In this document: one piece after another, positions 18,018 to 27,448 of the stretch
How positions within the stretch are numbered: position 1 is the first letter of the stretch
Layout of the letters: each line of letters starts with the position of its first letter
Source: Pseudochrobactrum asaccharolyticum
GTDB taxonomy: Bacteria > Pseudomonadota > Alphaproteobacteria > Rhizobiales > Rhizobiaceae
Reading direction: 5' to 3'
Assembly: GCF_003314995.1 (NCBI RefSeq)
Contig: NZ_QNRH01000007.1
Location: forward strand, 105,178-169,177
DNA: 64,000 nucleotides
Notes under the pieces: model-generated
Told to the model about the DNA's origin: nothing
Seen by the model: the letters and a program-made list of their open reading frames with translations, nothing else
Databases searched by the model: none
Position numbers and translations under genes: made by a program

Positions 18018-19199
18018 GTGACTACAGATTTCGATTGCGTAATTGACCGCCGCCAGAGCAGTTCAATCAAATGGGCTGCAGCGGATACAAATCTTTTGCC
18101 GGATGAGGCAGCCGCCGATCCGTTGCCGATGTGGGTGGCGGATATGGATTTTCGCTCTCCGCCTGTTGTGATTGAGGCTTTGGAAAAGGCAGCACGCGAT
18201 GGTGTGTTTGGTTATCCGTTCCGCACGCAGAGCTATGATGAGGCTGTGTGCGGCTGGCAAAAACATCGTTTTGGCTGGGATGCAAAGCCTGAGTGGCTGG
18301 TGCAGACTCCGGGCGTTGTAACCGCATTGAACATGCTGATCCAGACTTTCAGCCGTCCGGGCGATGCTGTTCTGATCCAGCCGCCGGTTTATGGTCATTT
18401 CTTCAACGATGTGATTGAAAACGGCCGTCGGGTGATTGAAGCGCCGTTACAGCGCAATGATACATCCTACAGTTTTGATGCTGAGGTCTTTGAAGCAGCG
18501 ATTACACCGGACACCAAAATCTTTATCCTCTGTAATCCGCATAATCCGACCGGTAATGTCTGGTCAAAAGCAGATCTGCGGCAAATGGGGGAAATCTGTC
18601 TGCGGCACAATATTCTGGTGATTTCTGATGAAATTCACGAGGATCTGATCTTAAACCCGCATGTCAGTCATGTGCCGTTTGCCTCGCTGGGTGAGGAATT
18701 TGCGCAGAATTCGGTTGTATGCACTGCACCAAGCAAGACATTTAATATTGCTGGTCTGCAATGCTCAAATCTGTTCATTGCCAACAAGAAGATCCGTGAT
18801 GAATTCCGCCGTGTTCTGGTGCGCAGCGGACTTAATTTTGTGAATACATTAGGCGCGGTTGCCTGCGAGGCGGCTTATAAACATGGTGAGAGCTGGCTGG
18901 AGGACTTGCTGGCTTATATTCGCGGTAATCAGCAATATTTTGCGTCTTCTGTGCATCAGCTTTTCCCGCAATTGCAGGTTTTCGACAGCGATGCGCTTTA
19001 CCTCGCATGGATGGATTGTCGTGGCCTTGATATGGCGGCGCCTGAGCTGGAAAAATTCATGCTGACACAGGCACGGGTCTGGTTTGATCGTGGCTCCAAA
19101 TTTGGCACGCAGGGACATGGTTTTATGCGGGTTAATCTCGGCTGTCCGCGTTCGACGATTGATGAGGCGCTCGGGAGACTGAAAAACGCTCTAGAATAA
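18018..19199 (+). CDS. PatB/MalY-type pyridoxal-phosphate C-S lyase or aminotransferase
   Basis: The 393-residue fold-type I PLP enzyme shows the MalY/PatB subgroup motifs: WVADMDFRSPP at the start, CNPHNPTGN (173-181), SDEIHEDL (Asp204) and PSKTFNIAGL with the PLP lysine at about 240. Members split cysteine S-conjugates or cystathionine to thiol, pyruvate and ammonia. It starts with GTG 18018, with GAGGGA upstream; the nearby ATG runs straight into a stop. It leads a unit with an M20 amidohydrolase and an AbgT transporter, so conjugated cysteine derivatives are plausible substrates. That is an inference. Confidence 0.9.
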   Translation: MTTDFDCVIDRRQSSSIKWAAADTNLLPDEAAADPLPMWVADMDFRSPPVVIEALEKAARDGVFGYPFRTQSYDEAVCGWQKHRFGWDAKPEWLVQTPGVVTALNMLIQTFSRPGDAVLIQPPVYGHFFNDVIENGRRVIEAPLQRNDTSYSFDAEVFEAAITPDTKIFILCNPHNPTGNVWSKADLRQMGEICLRHNILVISDEIHEDLILNPHVSHVPFASLGEEFAQNSVVCTAPSKTFNIAGLQCSNLFIANKKIRDEFRRVLVRSGLNFVNTLGAVACEAAYKHGESWLEDLLAYIRGNQQYFASSVHQLFPQLQVFDSDALYLAWMDCRGLDMAAPELEKFMLTQARVWFDRGSKFGTQGHGFMRVNLGCPRSTIDEALGRLKNALE

Positions 19200-19255
19200 G
19201 GACTAAGACCCTGCCAGCTGGGGAGCTGAGCAGGGAAGCATAAAGGGGAGGAATT

Positions 19256-20461
19256 ATGCTGGCATCTTATAAAACATCTGCCATTGCTATTGCATTGGCG
19301 GAACAGGACTATATGCGCGCTATCCGGCGGGAGTTACATAGCCTGCCGGAACTATCGCTGCATGAGCGCAGAACATCACAACGTATTGCAGAGGAGCTGG
19401 ATGCCATCGGCGTGCCTTATGTGCGGGTTGGTGAGTTCGGTATTGTTGCGACTATTGAAGGTACAAGCAGAGACCGTGTGGTGGCTTTGCGTGCGGATAT
19501 GGATGCTTTGCCGATTCAGGAAGATAATCCGCATCTGGAATATTGCTCAAAAACAGAAGGTGTGATGCATGCCTGCGGTCATGACGGACATGTGGCGATG
19601 TTGCTGGGTGCTGCCCGTATTCTGCAACAGCTTAAAGCGCAATTAAACGGCACAGTGAAACTCTGTTTCCAGCAGGCGGAAGAAGTCGGCAAAGGAACAC
19701 AGGAAATTCTGGCGGAGCTTGCCAAGTTTCCGGTGGAAAGTGTTTTCGGTATTCATCTCTGGTCAGAGATTGAAACCGGCAAAATTTCAGTTGAAGCGGG
19801 GCCGCGCATGGCTGCCGGTAAAGCGATCAATATTGCGGTTCATGGTACCGGTACACATGGTGCTTACCCGAACCGTGGTATCGATCCGGTGCTCGCATCA
19901 GCCGCTATCTTATTAAATTGCTCGGCGTTGATCAGTCGTGAGATTGATGCAGTTGAGCCTGCGGTGCTGACATTCGGGCAAATCCACGCCGGTGAAGCGG
20001 GAAATGTTATTCCGGATATTGTGCGGATTGCCGGTACGTTGCGGACCACATCTGTTGCAACAGAGGCGTTTCTTATTGAGGCCGTAGAACGTGTGGTAAA
20101 AAACACGGCAGCATCTTACCGCGCAACGGCCGAGGTGAGCTGGCCCGGTGGCGTGCCTGTAGTTGCCAATGATCCTGCGTGCAGCGCGGTTGCATTCACG
20201 GCTGTGCATAATCTGGGGCTTGCTGATCAGCTGATCGATTTTAAAACCATGATGGCCTCCGAAAACTATGCTGACTTTCTGGCCGTTTATCCCGGTGTAT
20301 TTGCGCTGATCGGCGTTCGCAATGAAGCATTGGGCGCCTGCTATCCGCATCATCATCCGAAATTCAATATTGATGAGGAGCCGCTGTCCACCGGTGCTGC
20401 TTTGCATGCGCAATATGCGATTGATTATTTCAACAAGATGCAGGCGGGAGCAGGACAATGA
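19256..20461 (+). CDS. M20-family amidohydrolase (hippurate hydrolase/aminoacylase type)
   Basis: The 401-residue protein has the M20D metal site: HACGHDGH (Cys107, His109), the Glu pair QQAEEVG (142-143), GIHLW (His167) and a C-terminal HHHPKFNIDEE. A small dimerisation lid lies between. These enzymes remove acyl groups from amino acids or split p-aminobenzoyl-glutamate. GGGGAGGAATT before the ATG is a strong ribosome site. The end overlaps the AbgT gene by four bases (ATGA), so transport and hydrolysis are coupled. Confidence 0.93.
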   Translation: MLASYKTSAIAIALAEQDYMRAIRRELHSLPELSLHERRTSQRIAEELDAIGVPYVRVGEFGIVATIEGTSRDRVVALRADMDALPIQEDNPHLEYCSKTEGVMHACGHDGHVAMLLGAARILQQLKAQLNGTVKLCFQQAEEVGKGTQEILAELAKFPVESVFGIHLWSEIETGKISVEAGPRMAAGKAINIAVHGTGTHGAYPNRGIDPVLASAAILLNCSALISREIDAVEPAVLTFGQIHAGEAGNVIPDIVRIAGTLRTTSVATEAFLIEAVERVVKNTAASYRATAEVSWPGGVPVVANDPACSAVAFTAVHNLGLADQLIDFKTMMASENYADFLAVYPGVFALIGVRNEALGACYPHHHPKFNIDEEPLSTGAALHAQYAIDYFNKMQAGAGQ

Positions 20462-21990
20462 CAGACGCTGTTATGAAAAAGGGCAGCGGCTTTCTCGCTG
20501 CTGTGGAACGTATCGGCAATAAAATGCCGCATCCGATTGCCCTGTTTTTAGGAATTATTCTTATAGTTCTGTGTCTGTCTTTGCTGCTGTCGCTGGCAGG
20601 GGTGTCTGCTGTTCATCCGCAAACACAGGAAACACTCTATGTTAAAAACCTGCTCAATGTGCGGGAACTGATTGAGTGGGGCAGCAATCTTTCTAAAAAC
20701 CTGCAAAACTTTCCGGTATTGGCCAGTGTGCTTATTCTGGCAGCGGCAACAGGGCTGTGTGAGCAAACGGGTTTTTTTGCTTCCGCAATCAAGTCGTCTT
20801 TGAAAAATGCGACCGGATCAGGCGTGGTTTTTGTGATCGCGCTGGTCGGAGCTTGCGGGAATATTGCCGGTGACGTTGCTTTCCTGATCGTTCCGACAAT
20901 TGCGGCCAGCGTATTTCTCGGTACCGGACGGCATCCGCTGGTAGGGCTCTTCTTGGGCTATGCGGCTGTTGGCGGCGGTTACGGTACCAATTTTATTCCG
21001 GGTGGCTGGGACGTAATTCTGACACCGATCACAATCCAGTCGGCAAAGTTGCTGGATCCGGCATTCGATATGAATCTGGTCAGCGGTTATTATATGATGG
21101 CTGTTGGCACGGTGCTGATTGCTTTGACCGCAACATTTGTCACGGTTAAATTTATCGAGCCGAAATTCGGTAAATATGAGGGCAGCTATGCGGCGACCGA
21201 AGAGAATGAAGGCGCTTTGACTGAGGTGCAGCAGCGTGCATTGCGAAAGGCTTTGCTTGGTGTCGGACTGTTTTTGGCCGCCATTATTATTGCAGCCATT
21301 CCGTCGAACAGTTTTCTGCGTTCAGACACAGGGTCGCTGACAATCAATGCACCTTTAATGAAACTGCTCTATGCATTTCTGGTGATTGCGTTTTTGCTGG
21401 CAGGTATCATTTATGGTGCTGCAACCGGAAAAATCCGTAATATCAAAGAACTGGCAGACATGCTGACCAAGTCTATCAGCAATGTTGCACCATTTGTTGT
21501 CATCGCGATTATTGTTTCCCAATTTCTCTACCTGTTTGCACAGTCTAATCTCGGAACAGTGATTGCAATTAACGGTGGTCATTTGCTCAGTGAACTGTCT
21601 GTACCGGTCGTGGTGGTGCTGATCATGTTCTTCATTTTTGAAGGCATTGCCGATATGTTCATTGTGAGCGGAAGTGCGCGTTATCTGATCTTTGGTCCGG
21701 TATTTGTGCCAATGCTTATGCATCTGGGTGTGCATCCGGCATTTACGCAGATGATCCACCGCACCGGCGGCAGTATGGCGAACCATCTGACACCGCTGAA
21801 TTCTTTCTTTCCTGTGTTGATTGGTCTGGCGCAGAAATATGACAAGAATATCGGTATCGGCACGATTTTCTCGACCATGATCCCCTACACGATTGCCTAT
21901 AGCATCGTTTATATCGCGATGATTATTGTGTGGTACGTGTTTGCACTGCCTCTAGGCTTTGATACGCCTTCTCATATCGTCTTGCAGTAA
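20458..21990 (+). CDS. AbgT-family transporter
   Basis: The 510-residue membrane protein matches the AbgT family in length and opening (KGSGFLAAVERIGNKMPHP), with about 9-11 membrane helices and two re-entrant hairpins. E. coli AbgT takes up p-aminobenzoyl-glutamate for AbgAB cleavage; other members export sulfonamides. Here it is coupled to a single M20 enzyme and a C-S lyase, so an N-acyl amino acid or conjugate is a reasonable cargo. A terminator follows. Confidence 0.93.
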   Translation: MTDAVMKKGSGFLAAVERIGNKMPHPIALFLGIILIVLCLSLLLSLAGVSAVHPQTQETLYVKNLLNVRELIEWGSNLSKNLQNFPVLASVLILAAATGLCEQTGFFASAIKSSLKNATGSGVVFVIALVGACGNIAGDVAFLIVPTIAASVFLGTGRHPLVGLFLGYAAVGGGYGTNFIPGGWDVILTPITIQSAKLLDPAFDMNLVSGYYMMAVGTVLIALTATFVTVKFIEPKFGKYEGSYAATEENEGALTEVQQRALRKALLGVGLFLAAIIIAAIPSNSFLRSDTGSLTINAPLMKLLYAFLVIAFLLAGIIYGAATGKIRNIKELADMLTKSISNVAPFVVIAIIVSQFLYLFAQSNLGTVIAINGGHLLSELSVPVVVVLIMFFIFEGIADMFIVSGSARYLIFGPVFVPMLMHLGVHPAFTQMIHRTGGSMANHLTPLNSFFPVLIGLAQKYDKNIGIGTIFSTMIPYTIAYSIVYIAMIIVWYVFALPLGFDTPSHIVLQ

Positions 21991-22014
21991 TGATCTATCC
22001 CTGACGATACTTCG

Positions 22015-22057
22015 ATGCCCCGCGTTTGCTTAAATTGCCCGCGGGGCATTGTTTTTA
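22015..22057 (+). terminator. Terminator after AbgT gene
   Basis: ATGCCCCGCG (22015-22024) pairs with CGCGGGGCAT (22040-22049), and a T-rich tail follows. It ends the C-S lyase / M20 / AbgT unit. Confidence 0.85.
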
Positions 22058-22228
22058 TTTGGGCAGTGTAACTCTAGCCTACCAACGAGCATAATTGCGT
22101 TTATAGTATTGTTTTTAGTGGATTCCATAAGTACGATTTCGCGGCCAACATCTGCAGCAATGTGGCATTGATACATCGGATCGGTGAACTGTACTTCGAA
22201 TATCTGTTCGCGGAAAGCCGAATGCTGA

Positions 22229-22348
22229 TGGGGTATTGACCGGTATCTGATCTTCAACAACAGCCGGCGATCTTATTTATCGCGTGACCGGCAAGCACCG
22301 GATCAGACTTATTTCAACGCGCTGAAACCAATGATGGTGGCAGCATAA
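22229..22348 (+). pseudogene. IS3-family transposase, C-terminal remnant
   Basis: A short plus-strand frame reads RYLIFNNSRRSYLSRDRQAP then DQTYFNALKPMMVAA and a stop. This is the usual end of IS3-family OrfB proteins (FYNSRRPHSSLD..TPDQAYF). Nothing before about 22229 continues the transposase, so only the 3' end survives. It marks the left edge of the AT-richer island at 22.4-29.5 kb. Confidence 0.75.
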
Positions 22349-22467
22349 TCGCGGTGAAAATCCATTTAAAGAAACGACCGAAACTGTTCGGACAAGCCAA
22401 GTCACTGTAATGATCAGGTAACGCTACAATGGCCAGATTTTTACCAGTTGCAGATAATTATATTCAA

Positions 22468-23961
22468 CTAATGTAAATTGCTGTCCGTGCTGACTGAAAA
22501 AGCCACTAGACATCCGACAAACGCAAATAATCCTGCTACTAACATTGCGTACCCCATTGCCTCAGCATAACCAACCGATAGCGCCTGTCGTACCAATAAT
22601 CCGGCTACTCTTGGCAGATGGTTCAGAATTTCCGGTTGTTTAATCAATATATCCTGGGCTTCTTGAATGGCTTTTCCCGATAATTCCGGATGGGCTTTAA
22701 CCACTATGGCGGTATTCAAACGGTCAAAATGATTGAGAACAGCGCCAATTACCCCAATAGCTAACGCAGCTCCTAATTGCCGCATAGTATTTAATATGCC
22801 CGCAGCTTCTCCTTGTTGACTGCTTGGGGCGCTGATTAAAACAGATTTAATTGCTGGTGAAATGGTTAATGGTGCCCCGAACGCATATAAAGTCATTGCA
22901 ATAGCAACAAGATAGTAATTCTGAAAATGTGAGGTAATTGCAAATGTTAGCATTGAGACCATGAGTGTTATCGTTCCCGCTTGAATCGGAGCGCGGGGGC
23001 CGGATCGATCAGCCCAGATGCCAGCAATGCGTCCCATTAGTAAGATCGGAACTCCAGCCGGAAGTAGTGCAAGTCCGGCCATAATTGGCGTCATTCCCAG
23101 TGCGATCTGTGTCCATAATGCCCAGAATGCTACGCACATAACCGATATCTGAGAAGTCAGAAGGACAAAATTTGCTGCAGCGAATGCAGGAATACGAAAT
23201 AATGAAAGGTCAATCATGCGCGTGGAAGTTCGTTGTAAGATGAAGAAATATGCAAGCGCAAAAGCTGCAACCACTAAACAAAGCTCTGTACGCCAACTAG
23301 TCCATCCCCAATCTGTTGCCTGCATCAAGGCTACAATCAATGCTGAAAATCCAACTGAGAAGGTGACAACGCTACCCACTTTCAACCGGGGAGCTTGCAT
23401 AGCTTCCGGATCACGGGGCACACTTTTAATGATCATGTAAGCTACGATGATGCCAACCGGGACATTTATCAGGTAAATCCAGCGCCAATCAATCGTTTCT
23501 GCAATAAAGCCGCCTATGAAAGGGCCTGTCGCCAAAAAGAAAGCACCAATTGATGCGGATGTCCCTAAGGCAGCTCCCTGCTCATTTGGCGGGTACACGC
23601 GTGCTATTAAAAGTGTGTAGGTTGAAAGCATCATAGCGGCGCCAACACCTTGAATAAAGCGTGCGCCAATCAATATGTTACCAGATGCAGCTATTGTGCA
23701 GCCAATAGAAGCTGTTACAAAAATCATCATGCCGATTAGAAATACCCGTCGATAACCTACGCGGTCGGCTGCATGACCAGCTGGCAATACACAAATAGCA
23801 AGAGACAAGAAAAAAGCATTAAGTACCCATTGAAGCCCCACAGCAGAAAGGCCAAACTCTGCCTGCACTGATGGGAGGGTAATGGCAACCCCCGTTTCGT
23901 CGATAAAAGTTAAAGCCAGAAATATGGCCATAGCGGCGAGCAAAATGTTTTTTGATGACAT
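22468..23961 (-). CDS. DHA2-family MFS drug/metabolite exporter
   Basis: The 497-residue protein has about 14 membrane helices and the DHA2 (EmrB/QacA) signature: DETGVAITLPSVQAEF in helix 1, then a loop with GHAADRVGYRRVFLIG (motif A) and PFIGGFIAETIDWRWIYLIN (motif C region). It exports drugs or amphipathic metabolites by proton antiport. It is the last gene of the minus-strand island operon and may export the product of the AfsA/dioxygenase genes. Base composition is AT-richer than the genes to the left. Confidence 0.93.
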   Translation of the reverse strand: MSSKNILLAAMAIFLALTFIDETGVAITLPSVQAEFGLSAVGLQWVLNAFFLSLAICVLPAGHAADRVGYRRVFLIGMMIFVTASIGCTIAASGNILIGARFIQGVGAAMMLSTYTLLIARVYPPNEQGAALGTSASIGAFFLATGPFIGGFIAETIDWRWIYLINVPVGIIVAYMIIKSVPRDPEAMQAPRLKVGSVVTFSVGFSALIVALMQATDWGWTSWRTELCLVVAAFALAYFFILQRTSTRMIDLSLFRIPAFAAANFVLLTSQISVMCVAFWALWTQIALGMTPIMAGLALLPAGVPILLMGRIAGIWADRSGPRAPIQAGTITLMVSMLTFAITSHFQNYYLVAIAMTLYAFGAPLTISPAIKSVLISAPSSQQGEAAGILNTMRQLGAALAIGVIGAVLNHFDRLNTAIVVKAHPELSGKAIQEAQDILIKQPEILNHLPRVAGLLVRQALSVGYAEAMGYAMLVAGLFAFVGCLVAFSVSTDSNLH

Positions 23962-24021
23962 GAGATCATTCTTTCCCGAGCGGTAGCGTGCTACTGTAGC
24001 AACACGCTTTCCATCAACGTG

Positions 24022-24654
24022 TCAGTTGCTGAAGTTATGCAGCAAGCGCTCAACCCAAGGATCATAGAGCCACTGTTCTGTCATGCGTCGCTTCCGAACT
24101 CCATCCCAGCTGATATCTCGTTCGAAGGCGATGGGTGTTCCGTCTGAGGCGATAATGATCCATGCCCAGGTTTTTGTTTCCGGATCAAACATTTTAAATC
24201 TTTTGCCTATGACGAACATGATCTTACCGCTTATGGCATCGGTGAACTCGAACGGTGCATCATGAGGCGGTTCTTGTGGTACTCTGCGCATAGGCTTAAT
24301 CCACCGTTCTTCAACACGATCGAGAAGATCCGGAGCTGCAATCGTAAGAAATTGACGCCCAGATGCTCTGACCTGCTCATCATCAATGTCAATATCAACG
24401 GTGAAGCGATGATCAATAAAGAGCAGTCCTTCCAACCTGTTTTCATCAATATTGACAAGCGTAGAAAAATGCTCCCCGCCATTGAAATTATTACGTCCGT
24501 CGGATCGTTGAAACCGTAGGAGTGCCAGCGGGCGCGCATCCTGAATAACCTGACGCATACCCACGAACTCGTAACCCTCGGGAACACAACATTTATTTTC
24601 TATCACCTTGAGAGCAGCACCAAGTTGACTGAGTTGGGTGTTCTGAATGGACAT
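24022..24654 (-). CDS. Unknown protein, paralogue of the 25944-26540 product
   Basis: I do not recognise this 210-residue protein. It has no signal peptide or membrane segment. It shares an ordered set of motifs with the 25944-26540 product: PEGYEFV near residue 23, GGEHFSTLV near 59, AAPDLLDRVEERW near 108, and a C-terminal block FERDISWDGVRKRRMTEQWL. The mid part (hydrophobic strand, then TIAAPDLL) recalls PepSY/YcdB-like modules, but this is weak. GGAG precedes the ATG. It sits between the dioxygenase and the exporter genes. Confidence 0.75.
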   Translation of the reverse strand: MSIQNTQLSQLGAALKVIENKCCVPEGYEFVGMRQVIQDARPLALLRFQRSDGRNNFNGGEHFSTLVNIDENRLEGLLFIDHRFTVDIDIDDEQVRASGRQFLTIAAPDLLDRVEERWIKPMRRVPQEPPHDAPFEFTDAISGKIMFVIGKRFKMFDPETKTWAWIIIASDGTPIAFERDISWDGVRKRRMTEQWLYDPWVERLLHNFSN

Positions 24655-24776
24655 AATGTCTCCGTTTTATTTGCGCATCCCAAGAAAAGAACAATACTTC
24701 TCGGTCGCGATGCGCTTTGAATTAAAAATTTTGAAACGCTGACACGGGTTAAACGGATCAAGCGCACTCAAAGGCT

Positions 24777-25826
24777 TTAAATGATCTGTATAGTTTCGGC
24801 AGGAAGTGCGCCGCCGCGAATGACGCCGGGTTCTGTACGGCCGTAAATGGCCTCAAATCCGTCCGGTAAAGGGCGCGATAACGGACTGGCCAACCATAAC
24901 CGATAAAGGAAACGCCCCTTATCTTCCTTATCTGCATTTTCATCTTCGTAGGCCGCACGCCCGTGAAAGGCGACAAAGTTGTTGAGCCATTGGATATCGC
25001 CTGGCTCAAATGGCATACGAACCAAGCATTCTTCGCTCATGCAAAGCCGGTCGACCATATCGAGTGCTTCAATCTGCTGATCTGTCAATCGCGGAACACT
25101 CGGTAATTCTTGCGCCACGCGAATAAAATGGCGCAGATATCGCACAGCGAATTTGCCCTCACGCTCTCCAAATATAGGCAGGGGGTAAGCTGTATCTGGG
25201 CCGCCAGCTTCCCATGCAGTACGACGATGCCAGAATGGTTGGCATAAGACTTCCAGTAAGTCCGGACGATCCCTTAGGATGATATTATAAACCTGAGTAG
25301 CGCTGACAACGTAACTCTCACCACCTTTTGTTGCCTCACGTACGCACAAAAGTCCGATTAGGTCACTACGGTCTGTATGAAACGGTAATTGGTCACTGGT
25401 TTTCGTGCCGCGTGCACCGGATGCGAGTTTATTGCCGCTGTCAGCAACAACGCCGATTTTTTCACCTGCCTTACTTTGCGGTAGAAGCACGCCCAGATGT
25501 ACACCTAATCCAGCAAATAATAATTCCAGTTCATTCTTTTGATAATCGTTGACTGGAATGCCACGCATCAAGGCGATTCCAAGTCCATCTTCGAGAAGCT
25601 GGCCAAGAGCAGCCATTCTTTTACCTAGTGTAGGCAACAAGAAGCTGTCTTTGGTCATAGTCCCAACAGTTAAGCCGTTTTTTTTTGCTGTTTCAACGGC
25701 CTGTCTTAATTCAGCAAGTTCAGCCAATGTAAAATGACTTTCCCATTGGGACTTTAATTCCGCGAGTGATGCTGCTGTCCATGTTGCGGTTTCAGTACGA
25801 AGTTGTCTTTGAACTATCTTATTCAT
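24777..25826 (-). CDS. TauD/TfdA-type Fe(II)/2-oxoglutarate dioxygenase
   Basis: The 349-residue protein carries the facial triad: HTD (His150, Asp152) and a distal His288 (FVAFHGRAAY), with Arg305/Arg309 placed to bind 2-oxoglutarate. LPFHTDRSDLIGLLCV and PGDIQWLNNF are typical of the clavaminate synthase-like group. Such enzymes hydroxylate or desaturate small molecules. ATG 25826 has AAGGA 7 bases upstream; the 36-codon upstream extension lacks support. It lies between two paralogous unknown genes and near an AfsA-type gene, so a tailoring role is inferred. Confidence 0.92.
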   Translation of the reverse strand: MNKIVQRQLRTETATWTAASLAELKSQWESHFTLAELAELRQAVETAKKNGLTVGTMTKDSFLLPTLGKRMAALGQLLEDGLGIALMRGIPVNDYQKNELELLFAGLGVHLGVLLPQSKAGEKIGVVADSGNKLASGARGTKTSDQLPFHTDRSDLIGLLCVREATKGGESYVVSATQVYNIILRDRPDLLEVLCQPFWHRRTAWEAGGPDTAYPLPIFGEREGKFAVRYLRHFIRVAQELPSVPRLTDQQIEALDMVDRLCMSEECLVRMPFEPGDIQWLNNFVAFHGRAAYEDENADKEDKGRFLYRLWLASPLSRPLPDGFEAIYGRTEPGVIRGGALPAETIQII

Positions 25827-25943
25827 TGTATGGTCCTTTTTAGATAAGCATTCTGCGCAGGGGGAAGAGCAAGAAAACAGGCATGTCTTTGCGACGCCAT
25901 TAACCTGCTGGTTTGGGCTAGTGATTGTTTTCATGTCAGGGGA

Positions 25944-26540
25944 TCAACTAAATCTGATACACTTGTCACTATTGGCATTTAGCCAGGTGTCATGCAGCCA
26001 CCTTTCCGTTTTGCGACGGCCGGGAAAGGTGATCCAGTGAATATCTCGTTCAAAAGTCACGATATTCTCGCCACAACCGACAATGACCCAGAAATAAAGG
26101 CCAGTGGCTTGATCCAATGCTTTGATTTTAATTCCACTAACAATATGTTTTTGTTGTATATTTTTCTCATCTGAAATGGAGACTGTTTCATCGTGACGAG
26201 CAATCCATAGGATACTCATATGCGCCAAAAGTTCAGGTGCGGTTTTTGTCAGAAAATCCAAGGCGATTGATTGTGCTGTCGCTTTGTCAGGCAAATTTTC
26301 GGCAACACCATAATCAGCAACCATGCGTGTAAACCCTTTAAGAACACCATTGCTTCCGATGATGAATGAAGCGTGTTCGCCGCCAAGGCTGGGGTGCTGA
26401 TCGATGGGAGCGTAGCGTAGCAAAATTGCCAAATTTTTATCTACAATAACCTGATGGGCTGAGACTTCACGGAAGCCTTCAGGTATACCGTTTCGATCTG
26501 CTATGGTTCTAGCAATATTGAGTTGATCAATTGATAACAT
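25944..26540 (-). CDS. Unknown protein, paralogue of the 24022-24654 product
   Basis: This 198-residue soluble protein is not recognised. It aligns along its length with the 24022-24654 product: GIPEGFREVSAHQVI, GGEHASFII, TAPELLAHMSILW, FERDIHWITFPGRRKTERWL. The frame is open further up to 26618. That extra part is extremely AT-rich, poly-Asn, and has no counterpart in the paralogue, so ATG 26540 is preferred; neither start has a clear ribosome site. The two copies flank the dioxygenase gene, which suggests partner subunits or ligand-binding proteins for the same pathway. Confidence 0.72.
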   Translation of the reverse strand: MLSIDQLNIARTIADRNGIPEGFREVSAHQVIVDKNLAILLRYAPIDQHPSLGGEHASFIIGSNGVLKGFTRMVADYGVAENLPDKATAQSIALDFLTKTAPELLAHMSILWIARHDETVSISDEKNIQQKHIVSGIKIKALDQATGLYFWVIVGCGENIVTFERDIHWITFPGRRKTERWLHDTWLNANSDKCIRFS

Positions 26541-26699
26541 AGATGAGTTATTTATATTTATATTATTAAAAAAATTGCTTTTATTGTAATTCGCAAATCT
26601 CATTTTATTGTTATACATATTGTTGATTTTATATATTAAACAATTAAATAGTAATGATATTTAATTTTTATATTTAAAGTTTTTAATTTTATCTTTAGG

Positions 26700-27224
26700 C
26701 TACTTTTTAACTGCAATTGTTTGGGGAGGCATTATGTTTGCAATTGCGGTTTCATTGACAAAAATTAAGGCGGCGATAGAAATCAGGAGCAGAGAAAAGT
26801 GTACGCTTTGTATCTGTCCTTGTTTGATCCAGTATCCGAACCAGAGGCCGCCACAGAGGAAGAAAAACCAGATGGCAGTGAAAGCCGATAAAGCGATATT
26901 GGCTATGTCTGTGGCAACCAGACAGGATACTGAACCTGCCATAGCTAATATGAAGCTGATGGATGCAACCAGCAACATAGTAGCAACAATAGCCTGAATG
27001 ACAGCAATGCAATAAAGAATAATGGCTGCAGTATTCTTAGTCCATGCACGCTGTGCTAGTCCTTGCTCCGCAGTCGGATCTTCAATCAGCAGAGACATTG
27101 TAAGTGTCGCTTCTAGATTTTTAACATTTGTTGATGAATCGACAATATTGTTGATCATTGCAATACCAAGCCAAATGGCTAAGCCAGCAAGTATAATTAC
27201 TTTTGGAATTATAATTGTTTCCAT
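26700..27224 (-). CDS. DUF2165-like small membrane protein
   Basis: The 174-residue protein has four membrane helices (about 7-28, 66-88, 92-118, 138-160). Its opening layout (LAGLAIWLGIAMINNIVD, then TN and a short loop before helix 2) resembles the DUF2165 family of predicted small integral membrane proteins. No enzymatic residues stand out. It lies between the phosphatase and the first unknown gene on the same strand. Its role in the island is unknown. Confidence 0.65.
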   Translation of the reverse strand: METIIIPKVIILAGLAIWLGIAMINNIVDSSTNVKNLEATLTMSLLIEDPTAEQGLAQRAWTKNTAAIILYCIAVIQAIVATMLLVASISFILAMAGSVSCLVATDIANIALSAFTAIWFFFLCGGLWFGYWIKQGQIQSVHFSLLLISIAALIFVNETAIANIMPPQTIAVKK

Positions 27225-27448
27225 ATCTTTTCTTTAAAATTTAATGCAAAACACTCTAAAGATTTGCTAATATATTTGAATAAAGAAATTTCATTTGAAG
27301 TATAATTCAATTGTAAGATTAAAATGTATCTACAAAACTACTGCCAATTGTGGGGAACGATGCTATGGTGCTGCCTATATCGAGGTCGGGTCACGGTGCT
27401 AACACTAGGCGTCAATCTCAACCATTCAGTTTGCGATATTCTTCTATA

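Noticed and set aside
22030..22260. Minus-strand open frame of 76 codons after the AbgT gene
   Set aside because: It has no ribosome site, overlaps the terminator and the IS3 remnant, and resembles no protein family.
25827..25934. 36-codon N-terminal extension of the dioxygenase with several cysteines
   Set aside because: A strong ribosome site directly precedes ATG 25826, and the extension has no counterpart in the enzyme family.
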